Positions 1 through 8,781 are shown, counted from the stretch's first letter. The stretch: DNA of 64,000 nt from Euzebyella saccharophila (GCF_014855495.1 NZ_JACYFJ010000002.1:930001-994000), one strand, 5' to 3'. Notes: generated by a model from the letters alone, not told the origin. A program made the numbers and translations.

Positions 1-2255
1 TTCCTAATGGTCTTTCCAGATCGGTCCTTGAACGAAGTAAAAATGACCGGATACCTATTTTCCGCAAAATGTTGCAATATCCGTTTATAGTTCGCCTTGA
101 CCTCATGGCGGAGCACCACACTGAATCGTTCGTGGGCCTCTTGGTTAAAGTCCCTTGGGAACATAAGGGTCAGGGTGGAGTTGAACTGCGCCATATTGAT
201 TTGTACCTTCTCGCCTATGAGTTCCTCCAAAAAAGACTCCTTCGCGGAAATAGGAATAAAATGGCTTTCGAAATTGAACTCGATATCGTCCAGGTCCAAC
301 TTTGCGGGAAGCAGTTCCGTCAATGCCCGTTCCATCTTTTCCATTTCAATTTCGAATGGCGGAGGATGGTTTCGGACATATTCGATCTTGTCTTGGATAT
401 AGCCACTGGAGAATAGAAAATAGGGCACCACGGCATATCCCGTTTCGGATTCCGTATCGGGCTCCAGAAAAAAAGAAAGGGTCTCCAACCCGTTCAGCAA
501 CAATTGTTTTTCGTTGGTCTTAAAGGCTTTTGCCATGGCAACTATATCGATTTGTCCGTTATGGTCAAATTGATAACGTGCCATTTGTTCGGGATTCTCG
601 AATCGGGGTTCCTTCGCGTCGGATGTATCTGGGCCGATTTCAGCAGGAACGGTTTCATCGGGTTTTGTTTTGGCGCCAGGAGCCTTCAGAAATCGTTCCA
701 AGGCAAACGACGGATTTTTGCCATAATCCTTTCCCTCCACCTTTTTCTCGAACTGCTGACGGACATGCTCGAAATAATGGTCGTCCTTCAGAAATATGAG
801 ATGCCCCTTTAGGAATCCCCACTTAAAATGGAAGGTGTCCAATTGGTAGTCCAGGTCCTGGAAGCGTCGGGCAACTTCTTGCTCCGGAAGTTCTCTTTTT
901 TCGATATTGAGGTTGAGCAGGACAAGCTCGTTCCGCATACGGGCGTAGTCCGACACCAGTTCCTTGATTTTATGGGGTACCTTTCTTGTGCTCTGTGGGT
1001 CAGTGTAAAACAGCACCTCCCCTTTCTTGTTAAAATTGTAGGTGCCGAAAAATAGTCGGGAGTATTGTTTTGCATCGTCATCATGCAAGACAATCGGAGG
1101 TAAAGCCGTATCGACGATAGGAGGCGTTGGTGGTGCTGGCGTTTGTTCATCAGCCATGGCCTCCTTTGGCAAGGATTCCGGTTTTTTCGTTATATCGGAA
1201 GGTGCCGGACCGACCTCGAACTTGAAACCATCGGATTGTCCTTCCAGAAAACTGGACAGGAGTATTTCGTTGGGTTCAACGACCATACTTGGCCTACTGT
1301 GGAAAAAGCCGAGCTTGGGCGTACCGTGGACGTTCCCCGGATTGTTCTTGAAAAAACGATTGGTCAGAAAGGATTGACCTTCCAGTTCAACGGCTTCGGT
1401 ATCCGCAAAATCCATTTCGTCGGCGGACAGCGTTTTTTTGTTGGAAGTCCTTCGGTAAACCAATAGATCCGATACGACCTTGGTGCCCTCCTTTACGAAC
1501 AGATCGGTGTTGAAACGGTTGGCCAGGAGTAGGTCGTTCTCCAACAATATAGACTCCCTAAAGTCATTGTAGGCACTTCGCTCGGCAAAGGCCGAAGAGG
1601 TAACCAAGGCCGTGATACCGCCATGACGTACCATCTTCGGCGCATAAAAATTAAAATAATTGCCCACATTCTTGAGCGGACCTTCCGTCAGGTAATCGTG
1701 TCGATAGGCCTTGGTGATGGGAATGTCGCCAAAAGGGATATTGGTCATGACCAGATCGAAACGGGTCTTTTCCCCTTGATCCAGAAAAAAATCCTCAAAA
1801 GTGGTGTTCAATACGGTTACACGGTCGTCTTTTTGGTTGTTGGCCTTGAGGATCTCAAAGGATAGGATATCGGGTTCCATAGCTGTGATATGGGCTTCGG
1901 GGAAGGCCTTTTTCAATTCCTGCACATAGGCCCCATTGCCCGCCGAGGGCTCCAGTATGGTCTTGGGTTCAAACCCGTTCTTTTTTAGAAGACCGATTTT
2001 ATATTCGATAAGGGTCTTGGGGGTATAGTAGCTGGTCAGATGGTACCGCCGCAACGAATCCAGTATTTCCATGAAGGTCTCCGGAAAGGCCTGTTCAAGG
2101 GTCTGAAGCAATTGTTGCCCCTGTTTTTCCTTCCCGGATGCAGGATAGAACAACAGTTCCCCCAACTTGGCAAGTCCGGAATTGTTGATATAATAGTTCT
2201 TGGGATTCGATGCCTTTATCAAGGCAACGATCTGGGCCAAATGTTCCTGTTTCAT
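1..2255 (-). CDS. N6-adenine DNA methylase, N-terminal part of a large ICE protein (partial)
   Basis: The reading frame is open from an ATG at 2255 through the window edge, giving 751 residues with no stop, so the gene is cut by the window. Near residue 105 it has the S-adenosylmethionine-binding signature LEPSAGNG, and about 55 residues later VMTNIPFGD, a variant of the NPPF/NPPY catalytic motif of class I N6-adenine methylases. The stretch after residue 300 is rich in charged residues and I recognise no domain in it; the last residues seen are SGKTIR. In Bacteroidetes conjugative elements a very long methylase joined to an SNF2-type helicase is common, and this could be the start of one, but the helicase part would lie outside the window. 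It probably modifies the element's DNA or protects it from host restriction; that role is inferred. The gene lies 6 bases after the end of the 121-residue gene upstream, in a minus-strand operon. Confidence 0.8.
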   Translation of the reverse strand, partial: MKQEHLAQIVALIKASNPKNYYINNSGLAKLGELLFYPASGKEKQGQQLLQTLEQAFPETFMEILDSLRRYHLTSYYTPKTLIEYKIGLLKKNGFEPKTILEPSAGNGAYVQELKKAFPEAHITAMEPDILSFEILKANNQKDDRVTVLNTTFEDFFLDQGEKTRFDLVMTNIPFGDIPITKAYRHDYLTEGPLKNVGNYFNFYAPKMVRHGGITALVTSSAFAERSAYNDFRESILLENDLLLANRFNTDLFVKEGTKVVSDLLVYRRTSNKKTLSADEMDFADTEAVELEGQSFLTNRFFKNNPGNVHGTPKLGFFHSRPSMVVEPNEILLSSFLEGQSDGFKFEVGPAPSDITKKPESLPKEAMADEQTPAPPTPPIVDTALPPIVLHDDDAKQYSRLFFGTYNFNKKGEVLFYTDPQSTRKVPHKIKELVSDYARMRNELVLLNLNIEKRELPEQEVARRFQDLDYQLDTFHFKWGFLKGHLIFLKDDHYFEHVRQQFEKKVEGKDYGKNPSFALERFLKAPGAKTKPDETVPAEIGPDTSDAKEPRFENPEQMARYQFDHNGQIDIVAMAKAFKTNEKQLLLNGLETLSFFLEPDTESETGYAVVPYFLFSSGYIQDKIEYVRNHPPPFEIEMEKMERALTELLPAKLDLDDIEFNFESHFIPISAKESFLEELIGEKVQINMAQFNSTLTLMFPRDFNQEAHERFSVVLRHEVKANYKRILQHFAENRYPVIFTSFKDRSGKTIR

Positions 2256-2261
2256 CCCGGA

Positions 2262-2627
2262 CTATTGAAGCGATTTCAGAATGGCCGCCCTTCCCTTTGG
2301 GTGTTTTTCGTTCAGGGCCCGATAGATATCCGACAGGGCTTCATTGGCATGTTCCAGCGCAAGGGGCCCAATGTGGCCGTCCTCAAGAAACTGTTCCTGC
2401 AATTTGGCGTGCAGGATATGGGCATTGATGGCAAAATCAAAACGGTATTCCGCAGCATCCAAACGGGCGGTCAGGTTCGGATAGGCCTCCAACGCGTAAA
2501 AACAAAAATGAAGGTCGGGACCGCATTCCCCACTGGAAAGCTGACGCTCCCAGTCCTTGATCGTTTCCGGATGTTCGGCCCGGAATTTTTGGGTTTCCGA
2601 GGTAAGCAATAGTTCTGCCTGTGTCAT
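2262..2627 (-). CDS. Conserved ICE-type hypothetical protein, 121 aa
   Basis: A 121-residue soluble protein, largely helical by composition, with no signal peptide or membrane segment. It contains an aromatic stretch FCFYALEAYPNL near residue 42 and an Asp/Ala-rich helix after it. The pattern of short helices around a YP motif loosely recalls DUF1896, a family found in Bacteroides conjugative elements, but the match is too weak to assign. It is followed after 6 bases by the DNA methylase, and such tight spacing suggests translation together with it, perhaps as an accessory of the methylase. Function unknown. Confidence 0.6.
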   Translation of the reverse strand: MTQAELLLTSETQKFRAEHPETIKDWERQLSSGECGPDLHFCFYALEAYPNLTARLDAAEYRFDFAINAHILHAKLQEQFLEDGHIGPLALEHANEALSDIYRALNEKHPKGRAAILKSLQ

Positions 2628-2639
2628 AGATTGTATTTT

Positions 2640-2954
2640 TTAAGGTTTGTTTGACAGTGTAAAATCTTTCGCGTTTTCAATATTTGGACGCAGAGTTTCG
2701 TTCAATTCGATAAGGTGTTCGTACAAGGCGTTCTTGAACAGCATCACGCCTTCAAGTGAATCGAAGTGATAGAAAACGTGTCGCCCCTTTTCGGAGTGGA
2801 TGAATAGTTCATAGGCCTGTTGCTCAGTACTTTCGCTCCATGGTTGTAATATTTCTGATGTAAAATCCAACAACGTGGTAATACTGTCCATAAGGAAAGC
2901 ATCCCGTAGTAAGGGGCGTCCAGTTGTGTCCAAAATCGTTATCTCAAAAAGCAT
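2640..2954 (-). CDS. Hypothetical protein, 104 aa
   Basis: A 104-residue acidic cytoplasmic-looking protein starting MLFEITILDT. It has no signal peptide, membrane segment or motif that I recognise. It sits 12 bases before the next minus-strand gene and 4 bases after the 419-residue gene upstream, so it is part of the same operon as the M23 peptidase and the methylase. The compact operon and the absence of frame damage support a real gene; no function can be given. Confidence 0.55.
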   Translation of the reverse strand: MLFEITILDTTGRPLLRDAFLMDSITTLLDFTSEILQPWSESTEQQAYELFIHSEKGRHVFYHFDSLEGVMLFKNALYEHLIELNETLRPNIENAKDFTLSNKP

Positions 2955-2958
2955 GGTG

Positions 2959-4218
2959 TCAAATGGAAAATTTAATTCTTCTTTTTTCTTTAGTCCCCAA
3001 TGGTTCCAAGGGATTGGTACGGTTCATATATTCCCTGTAGCCACGGTAGTATTCGGGATGTTTGCTTTTTAGATTGGCAATGGGCCTATATTCCTTGAGT
3101 TCTGGTTTCTTGCCGTTTTTAGTCAACGCAAAATAGGTTTTACCTGAACCGTAATGCTTTTTTAGCAGTAGGGTATCGTTGGTCTGCCGCAAGGGAATCT
3201 TGTCCACATCTATGAGATAGTCCTTCTTCTCAATAAGGTTTTTGACGACCTCGTACTTTAACCGTTTCGGGACGTTTTTGGATTCCAAAAAATCATCCAG
3301 CAATGTCCATTGCTTTAAAACATCGATACCTCCCACACTGTCCGTAGCCTTTAGGAATAATCTGTTCCCATGAATGCCTAGGAAAACGCCGTATTTGGTC
3401 TCGGCCAAAAAGGTTATTGATTTTTGTCCAAGTAATGTGCGGAATTCGCCTACCGAGAGATATAGGCGATTTTTTTCATTGGCGACTTTTAGATAGGGCA
3501 CCAGTACGACAACGTTTTTTCCTAGGGTTGCTGGAACGAAAAGTCCCTCCAAACCTTGTTCGACCTGAATAGGCAACGTTTTGGAAAATTTGGGTAGTTT
3601 ATCGCCAGGCGGCCCTAGAGTTTGGATGCCATTTTGTAGATGCCGATTGTATGAGTAAATATTACTTAAAGTATCGTTGAAAAGGTGGAGCAGCCTGTTT
3701 TTGGTCTGCATATCCAAATGGTCGACATCCCTTTGGAAATACCTGTGCTTCATAAACAAATGATCGGATCTGGAAGGATACAGGTGTTGAACCCTTTCCT
3801 TTAGTAGCGAAATGGAATAGTTGCGCCAGACCGGACAATTGTTCACATGGGTAAAGGATATATAAGTCCTATTCTCTACCCTATGATACCCCAATAACAG
3901 TTTCATCAACTTATTTTCGTTTTCATGGATGGATATGCGACCTATAGGGGTAATATTCCGGTCTTTTTGGAACAGCTGGTCTTTACTTTTTAAAAGGGCC
4001 AACTGCTCTTTCAATGCCGTATTGATAAAACCCGATTCGGCCAATTTGAGATCACGGACATATCGCAACTTTCTGAGGTCATTCAATTGATCGGTCGGAA
4101 CGGCCTTAAATTCAAATTTTTTAAATGCACTGAAGTCGGGGTCCAAAAATTGGGACACAAAATTTTTGATCCTGTGGAAGAGTTTAATGGAATTGCGAAT
4201 AGTGAGATACGATTTCAT
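2959..4218 (-). CDS. Hypothetical ICE protein, 419 aa
   Basis: A 419-residue basic protein without signal peptide or membrane segment. The first 60 residues are rich in Phe, Lys and Arg; the C-terminus ends in a very basic tail (KEKRRIKFSI). I do not recognise the family. A short KHYGSGKTYFAL segment near residue 357 resembles a P-loop only by chance: the glycine pattern GxxxxGK[ST] is absent. The gene is 10 bases downstream of the M23 peptidase gene and clearly in its operon. The basic character fits a DNA-associated role in transfer or maintenance, but this is only inference. Confidence 0.55.
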   Translation of the reverse strand: MKSYLTIRNSIKLFHRIKNFVSQFLDPDFSAFKKFEFKAVPTDQLNDLRKLRYVRDLKLAESGFINTALKEQLALLKSKDQLFQKDRNITPIGRISIHENENKLMKLLLGYHRVENRTYISFTHVNNCPVWRNYSISLLKERVQHLYPSRSDHLFMKHRYFQRDVDHLDMQTKNRLLHLFNDTLSNIYSYNRHLQNGIQTLGPPGDKLPKFSKTLPIQVEQGLEGLFVPATLGKNVVVLVPYLKVANEKNRLYLSVGEFRTLLGQKSITFLAETKYGVFLGIHGNRLFLKATDSVGGIDVLKQWTLLDDFLESKNVPKRLKYEVVKNLIEKKDYLIDVDKIPLRQTNDTLLLKKHYGSGKTYFALTKNGKKPELKEYRPIANLKSKHPEYYRGYREYMNRTNPLEPLGTKEKRRIKFSI

Positions 4219-4228
4219 GGCTATCGGT

Positions 4229-5023
4229 TCAATCGATTTTTAAATTGGAATACGCCTCATACTTTATATTGAAGGAAGATGCGGGATTTACCCTCTTTCC
4301 GTCCTTGATGACCTCGTAGTGCAAATGGGGTCCAGTGGAAATCCCCGTATTCCCAACGGTTCCAATAAAATCATGGGCATCGAGTACTTCCCCGAGTTCG
4401 ACCGCCACGGATTCCATATGCCCGTATAGGGTACTGAAACCATAGGCATGTGAAATGATAACATGCAGGCCATGCCCATTGGGATCGTTTTCGATATGGG
4501 CCACCCTTCCGGCAGCCGTACAATAGATCGGGGTATCCTTTTCCGCCGCCAAATCGACCCCAAAATGCTTCCTAGTGACCCGATGGATGGGATGGTGCCG
4601 GTTTCCATAGGAACTTGAGAGAACATAGTGCTCCCGGAACAGGGGAACCGTCGAGGGCACACTGTCCAAGATTTCCGGGCGCAAGGGCAAAAACGGTTTT
4701 AACCGGTCCATTTGCTCGAAATTTTCCAAGTCGTGCAATAATTCGTTGAGCCGTTGATAGATCAGGTCTTCCCTTGATTCCTCGGTCATGGGTTTGTTTA
4801 TTTGCCTTGTTAGCTTTCCAAGGTCTTTGGTATTTTGGGGATTATTGTAAAAAAATCGATTGGCGGCGATACAAAGAAAGAACACCCCGACAAAAATCCA
4901 GTAACTGCTGTTCTGTGGGGTAAAATGACCGCTATCCGTGGAATTGGTGATGCCGCCCACTTTTTGGGCGTATCCCTTTATCCAACCGATCGAAGATTTT
5001 TTAATGTTCTTCCATGTGCTCAT
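4229..5023 (-). CDS. Membrane-anchored M23 family peptidase
   Basis: A 264-residue protein with one membrane segment at about residues 41-57 and a C-terminal LytM/M23 metallopeptidase domain. The zinc ligands are visible: HFGVD (His153, Asp157) and GPHLHYE (His233, His235), with His202 in YGHM. The domain faces the periplasm if the N-terminus is cytoplasmic. M23 enzymes cut peptide cross-links of peptidoglycan; in conjugation clusters such an enzyme opens the wall locally for assembly of the channel, the role VirB1-type lysozymes play elsewhere. The residues between the anchor and the domain (60-120) look helical and may act as a spacer. It is the first gene of the minus-strand operon and is divergent from the Toprim gene at 5122, sharing a 98-base intergenic region. 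Confidence 0.88.
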   Translation of the reverse strand: MSTWKNIKKSSIGWIKGYAQKVGGITNSTDSGHFTPQNSSYWIFVGVFFLCIAANRFFYNNPQNTKDLGKLTRQINKPMTEESREDLIYQRLNELLHDLENFEQMDRLKPFLPLRPEILDSVPSTVPLFREHYVLSSSYGNRHHPIHRVTRKHFGVDLAAEKDTPIYCTAAGRVAHIENDPNGHGLHVIISHAYGFSTLYGHMESVAVELGEVLDAHDFIGTVGNTGISTGPHLHYEVIKDGKRVNPASSFNIKYEAYSNLKID

Positions 5024-5054
5024 AACGAATTTATTGCGAAGAATCTTGACAAAA

Positions 5055-5085
5055 TTTTGATTATTACAAATTTTATTTATATTTG
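5055..5085 (+). promoter_or_regulatory. Bacteroidetes-type promoter for the plus-strand transfer operon
   Basis: TTTTG at 5055-5059 and TATATTTG at 5078-5085 are separated by 18 bases, close to the Bacteroidetes consensus (TTTG, 17-23 bases, TAnnTTTG). The gene start follows 36 bases later at 5122. The surrounding 60 bases repeat the word ATTACAAAT with variations (5063-5071, 5094-5102, 5113-5121, and inverted at 5082-5093), which suggests an operator. A TATATTTG also occurs on the minus strand at 5098-5105, a possible -7 element for the M23 gene. Confidence 0.5.
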
Positions 5086-5121
5086 TAGTAATTATTGCAA
5101 ATATATGTAATTTTTACAAAT

Positions 5122-6333
5122 ATGAATAACACATGGCGAAAATTTGATGCAACGCTGGATCTACCGGCCCTAATGGATTATTTTGGGCTTGTGGTGCAAC
5201 GAAAAACGAGTACCATTATATGCTACCAAATCGGGAAGGAGCAGTATATCGTCATAAGGACCGAGTTCGGATATCGCTATTACAAACCGAGCGGACCCAA
5301 GACAAAACTGACCGTTTTTGACTTTATATTGGAACGGCTTTCCCGAACGGATGCAGAGGCGAGAACGGGTCTGTGGACTAAAATCGAGGATTTCTATGTA
5401 GAGCTTGAAAAAAAATCGGAATTTTTTCTAAATGACGGCTCCAAAAATTCACTTGAAGTTGTTGACATCGGTTTCAATCATTTTGAAGCACTGACCGAGG
5501 AACTTTCCCTAAGGCCGAAAATCCTAGCAGGCGTCGGTTCCGACATTTTCCAAGATTGTATCTACGAAAATCCGGAGGGCCAATTGTATTTCCCCTATCG
5601 AAACTTAGCCAACACCCTTACGGGATATGCCATGGACAAGGAAGGGAAGCTTTCCCTGATAGCGGAAAGCGATATTTCCAAATCCGTTTGGTTCAGTAAG
5701 GTCCCCGATACCATCAAGCATTTAGTGGTACTCCGCAACCCCATGGAGGCCATGGCCTTTCATCGAAGGTTCCGATTGGAGAATGTGGTCTACCTTACGA
5801 TATCCAACATCAATTACGACACCTCAAAACTACTGGTGCAGATTCTGAAGCGTACGAAGCTGAAAAAAATGGTGCTCAGTTTTACCGGATCCTCCAAGAT
5901 CGAGGGCTATATCCATGACCTGATGCTCATTTCCTTTATCAACGATTCGCGCTTTCTGTTCAGGGTGGGCAAGGACCATTTGGCCGTCCGCTTCGATCCC
6001 GAAGGGCAGAAACCGTTGGCGAAGCTGCACAATGAGGTACTGAAATACAACGGAAGCTTGGCGAAGGAATATATCAAATACAACAAAGTTCCCGACCAAT
6101 CGCTCCTTAACAGGAAGAGCATCGTGCTGACCAAGGAAAAGCAGTGGGTATCGTGCCGTATTCCCTTTGAGGTCAACGCACTTCGCTATTTTCTCTGGAG
6201 CTATTACCGAAACTATATGGACAAGACCGTTGAGATCGTTAAGCCGGTACACACCAATTGGAGGCTGGAGTTCGAAGCGAACGGGGCCTATGGCGGAACA
6301 GAAAAATTAAAGGCTTTTAGGATGGCCGTATAA
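5122..6333 (+). CDS. Toprim-like (primase-related) protein
   Basis: A 403-residue cytoplasmic protein counted from the ATG at 5122; an in-frame TTG at 5095 lies between promoter and gene and would add AT-rich-coded residues, so I prefer the ATG. Its middle has the layout of bacterial primase/Toprim proteins of mobile elements: a folded block with FPYRNLANTLTGYAM, then KHLVVLRNPMEAMAFHRRF, which aligns with the Toprim motif ESGFDAMAYH of the paralogue at 7414. In this copy the catalytic Glu is replaced (RNPMEAM) and no DxD follows, so it may bind nucleic acid without catalysis. It is the first gene of the transfer operon. Role in priming or handling the transferred strand is inferred. Confidence 0.6.
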   Translation: MNNTWRKFDATLDLPALMDYFGLVVQRKTSTIICYQIGKEQYIVIRTEFGYRYYKPSGPKTKLTVFDFILERLSRTDAEARTGLWTKIEDFYVELEKKSEFFLNDGSKNSLEVVDIGFNHFEALTEELSLRPKILAGVGSDIFQDCIYENPEGQLYFPYRNLANTLTGYAMDKEGKLSLIAESDISKSVWFSKVPDTIKHLVVLRNPMEAMAFHRRFRLENVVYLTISNINYDTSKLLVQILKRTKLKKMVLSFTGSSKIEGYIHDLMLISFINDSRFLFRVGKDHLAVRFDPEGQKPLAKLHNEVLKYNGSLAKEYIKYNKVPDQSLLNRKSIVLTKEKQWVSCRIPFEVNALRYFLWSYYRNYMDKTVEIVKPVHTNWRLEFEANGAYGGTEKLKAFRMAV

Positions 6334-6336
6334 ATA

Positions 6337-6358
6337 AAGGGGGCGCTCCCGCCCCCTT
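6337..6358 (+). terminator. GC-rich hairpin after the first Toprim gene
   Basis: GGGGGCG at 6339-6345 pairs with CGCCCCC at 6350-6356, extended by AA/TT on the outside, with a 4-base loop. It begins three bases after the stop codon. A clear T-run does not follow, so it may attenuate rather than end transcription. Confidence 0.5.
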
Positions 6359-6359
6359 C

Positions 6360-6390
6360 AATCCTTAATTCCGAACATGAAAAATGGAAA
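6360..6390 (+). repeat. Leader repeat, copy 1
   Basis: A 31-base element beginning AATCCTTAATT and ending TGAAAAATGGAAA. Copy 2 at 6429-6459 matches it at 27 of 31 positions by eye; copy 3 at 13297-13323 matches its first 26 bases with one inserted base. Each copy covers or directly precedes a start codon, so it may be a translation-leader element reused within the transfer operon. Confidence 0.6.
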
Positions 6391-6430
6391 TGTCATATCC
6401 AGAATTACAAAGTTAACAATTGTTTATTAA
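6377..6430 (+). CDS. Possible 17-aa leader peptide
   Basis: An ATG inside leader repeat copy 1 opens a short frame, MKNGNVISRITKLTIVY, which stops within the start of copy 2, 22 bases before the DUF3945-like gene. The equivalent ATG in copy 3 is the start of the pilin-like gene at 13315, which is why I list it. It could be a leader peptide coupled to the downstream gene or only a decayed start. Evidence is weak. Confidence 0.2.
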   Translation: MKNGNVISRITKLTIVY

Positions 6431-6459
6431 TCCTTAATTTAAAACTTGAAAAATGGAAA
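6429..6459 (+). repeat. Leader repeat, copy 2
   Basis: Second copy of the 31-base element, overlapping the start codon at 6453 of the DUF3945-like gene. It differs from copy 1 by a three-base block and one further base. Confidence 0.6.
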
Positions 6460-7265
6460 AACAAGCAGAGAAGGTTTTCGTAAAAGTAAACCAACGGTGG
6501 CAGCGAGCGACCGTAACCGGAGAAAAGGACGGAAAGGTGTCCGTTATGACCAATGATGGACAGTCGTTCAAGCTGACGAGAAACAAGAAATGGTTTGAAC
6601 CTATCGAATCCCAGGATCAGAAATTCGCCTATCGGGATGTCAGGGAACAATTGGAGGGGCAGTACATCAGTTATAAGAAGCTCGCCCCGAATGTACGCAC
6701 GAATCTGACCGAGGGACAGGAGTATTTCCACGAGTCCACCTATATCTCTGATGGCGAGCTCAAGGAAAGTGCGAAAATGATACAGATGGTCTATGACCGG
6801 AACTTGGGTTCCCGAATGGATGTCCAGTTCCGAAGAAATGAAATGGTGACCTTGGACGATGCATGGGCCTATAACCATAGTTTCAGTGCCGACGAGTTCG
6901 AGCGCATGGTGGACAAAAAGGAGTTTGTGCTGTTCCAGGGAAGCACCAACGACGGCGAAGTGTTCCAAAAACTGGCCTATTACGAGCCGAAGGTACAGGA
7001 TATCCGTACCAAACCGGCACTTTCCACGAACACCTATTTTTATGGGCAAAAGTTGACGGCGAAACAGGCCGATGTGCTCAACAGGGGCCAGGAACTCGAA
7101 ATGGTCATAAAGAGCAAAGTCCACGGGAACAAACCATATATGGTATCCTGGTCCCCCCGTAGGCAGACCTTTATCACCAAAAAAGTCGATTTGGAAAAGG
7201 CCAAAAAGCTTGAGGTAAACCCCGGCGAAAAAAAAAAGTCGCGCAGCCGAGGCATGAAAGTCTGA
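6453..7265 (+). CDS. DUF3945-like mobile-element protein
   Basis: A 270-residue soluble protein. The C-terminal part has LTAKQADVLNRGQELEM followed by a beta-rich segment ending in an arginine-rich stretch, the pattern of DUF3945, a domain found on Bacteroidetes conjugative elements next to Toprim and topoisomerase-like genes. The tail is strongly basic (KKKSRSRG), which fits nucleic-acid binding. The start at 6453 lies in leader repeat copy 2 and a strong terminator follows 18 bases after the stop. It sits between two Toprim genes, so a function with them in DNA processing is likely but inferred. The family assignment is tentative. Confidence 0.5.
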   Translation: MEKQAEKVFVKVNQRWQRATVTGEKDGKVSVMTNDGQSFKLTRNKKWFEPIESQDQKFAYRDVREQLEGQYISYKKLAPNVRTNLTEGQEYFHESTYISDGELKESAKMIQMVYDRNLGSRMDVQFRRNEMVTLDDAWAYNHSFSADEFERMVDKKEFVLFQGSTNDGEVFQKLAYYEPKVQDIRTKPALSTNTYFYGQKLTAKQADVLNRGQELEMVIKSKVHGNKPYMVSWSPRRQTFITKKVDLEKAKKLEVNPGEKKKSRSRGMKV

Positions 7266-7280
7266 CCGATTGACCAAACA

Positions 7281-7312
7281 AAGGGCCGTCCATTACGGAC
7301 GGCCTTCTTTTC
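7281..7312 (+). terminator. Rho-independent terminator
   Basis: GGCCGTCC (7284-7291) pairs exactly with GGACGGCC (7297-7304) around a 5-base loop and is followed by TTCTTTT. It ends the transcript of the DUF3945-like gene, so the next gene at 7414 should have its own promoter. Confidence 0.85.
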
Positions 7313-7413
7313 ATCGATACTCTCTACAAAAGTTAACAACGCGGGGGGAGACCCACGAGGTATTATTAATGAAATCAATTTAAAATATAGAGTAAAGTTT
7401 GGGACATATCCAC

Positions 7414-8736
7414 ATGGAATGCTCCCAAAAAAACCATGCCTATATGAAAAATTATGCCGAAAATCCGGAGCACTACAAACGGTTGATCGCCCAGATCGAT
7501 CGTGAGGTCGATTTTCCCGGATACCTGATCGCACAGGGCTACCAATTGCTCAAGAAAAGTTCGGGTTCACAGGAATTTGGCAAGGAGGCGGAACGCCTCG
7601 TCCTACAGACAAAAAGAAATCCCGTAACCTATTTCAATCGCAACGACTCTTCGGACAAGGGGCGATTTTTCAAATACCTCCACAAACGCTCCGCCAATTT
7701 TTACGAAGCCGTAAAACAGGGACTGGGCATCATCCAAAGGGATTATCCCGAACCAACCACCGTTAAGGTGAGCCAAAAGAACAACAAGCGCATCAGCTTG
7801 GAAGATCGTTATCGTATCGGTCCCTTAACCAGACCGAACTATTTAATGGAAGGTCGCGGACTCTCCATAAACACCCTCCAATCCGAAGCCTTCAAGGGCA
7901 GGATCTTCAATGCCTTCCACGTCAGTGACAACAAGGGCCGCATCGCCAATATCGCCCTTCCCAAATATGGATTGGACGGTAACATCAAGAACTATACGCT
8001 TTATAATAGGCCCTATCGGGACAGAAAGGACGGAAAGGTGAAAAAGTTCCGGTTGTTCCTCAACGAGCGTTATGAATACCTTTTCGTTTCCAATCCAAAT
8101 ATCAATGCGGAAAAAATAGTTTGTGTCGAGAGCGGTTTCGATGCCATGGCCTACCATGAACTACACGGTTGCCCAAAAATATTCTACATCTCCATGTCGG
8201 GCCATATCGACGAGCGGAAACTCGAACAGTTCCTCCAATGGAACCGTACGGTAGACCCTTCCCATACGCTCCCTCTTCTTTTGGCCTTTGACCATGATAT
8301 CGAGGGGATGCGCTACGACCTTATTCTTTTGAGCCATTGGATCAATCGAAAGTCCAACCGGGTATTCATCGAAACGGATTGGAAACGCCCCGTGATGCGT
8401 TTGAAACTAAACTATCTTTCCAAATCCATTGCTATCATGGAACGGGATACCGATTACATTAATGAACGGATTTCCAGAGGTTCCCACGGAATGCCCGAAG
8501 GTCTTCTAAAAGCCATCTGCTATCGCGACAAGGTGCTTTGGGAACTGGATTTGGAAAGGATAGTCTCCCTCCCCCAACATTCCAGAACCTATTGGCGGCT
8601 GGCAGTGGAGGCACTTTCAAAATGCTTCGCATCGGGCATCCTGAAAATGGACAAATGCCCCACCATGAAGGATTGGAACGAGGAACTGATCTCGGTAAAA
8701 AAAAAGTCCAGTTGTCGGCTAGTGAATCTACTTTAA
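7414..8736 (+). CDS. Toprim domain (primase-like) protein
   Basis: About 440 residues. The Toprim fold is visible in the second half: the catalytic Glu in KIVCVESGFDAMAYHELHG, then FYISMSGHID, then the DxD-type acidic motif LLAFDHDIEGMRYD. The N-terminal half carries the fold that precedes Toprim in plasmid and phage primases (RPNYLMEGRGLS, then NIALPKYGLDGN). It would synthesise primers on, or otherwise process, the transferred strand in the recipient. I chose the ATG at 7414; an ATG at 7444 is an alternative, and a TTG at 7399 opens the same frame. It is a paralogue of the gene at 5122 but keeps the acidic residues. It lies 45 bases before the coupling protein gene. Confidence 0.7.
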   Translation: MECSQKNHAYMKNYAENPEHYKRLIAQIDREVDFPGYLIAQGYQLLKKSSGSQEFGKEAERLVLQTKRNPVTYFNRNDSSDKGRFFKYLHKRSANFYEAVKQGLGIIQRDYPEPTTVKVSQKNNKRISLEDRYRIGPLTRPNYLMEGRGLSINTLQSEAFKGRIFNAFHVSDNKGRIANIALPKYGLDGNIKNYTLYNRPYRDRKDGKVKKFRLFLNERYEYLFVSNPNINAEKIVCVESGFDAMAYHELHGCPKIFYISMSGHIDERKLEQFLQWNRTVDPSHTLPLLLAFDHDIEGMRYDLILLSHWINRKSNRVFIETDWKRPVMRLKLNYLSKSIAIMERDTDYINERISRGSHGMPEGLLKAICYRDKVLWELDLERIVSLPQHSRTYWRLAVEALSKCFASGILKMDKCPTMKDWNEELISVKKKSSCRLVNLL

Positions 8737-8781
8737 AGACTGTCATGGACAGACCGAGGAAAACCCAAAAAAGAAAAGGGC

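Noticed and set aside
3060-3160. Possible P-loop in the 419-residue protein (GSGKTYFA)
   Set aside because: Only GSGKT is present with no GxxxxGK spacing or Walker B; the context lacks ATPase features.
5095-5121. TTG start at 5095 for the first Toprim gene
   Set aside because: It lies within 10 bases of the -7 element, so it would not be on the transcript with a proper leader.
6405-7277. 290-codon minus-strand frame opposite the DUF3945-like gene
   Set aside because: Contains unlikely composition (Phe/Leu/His rich) and lies across the terminator; the plus-strand gene fits the operon.
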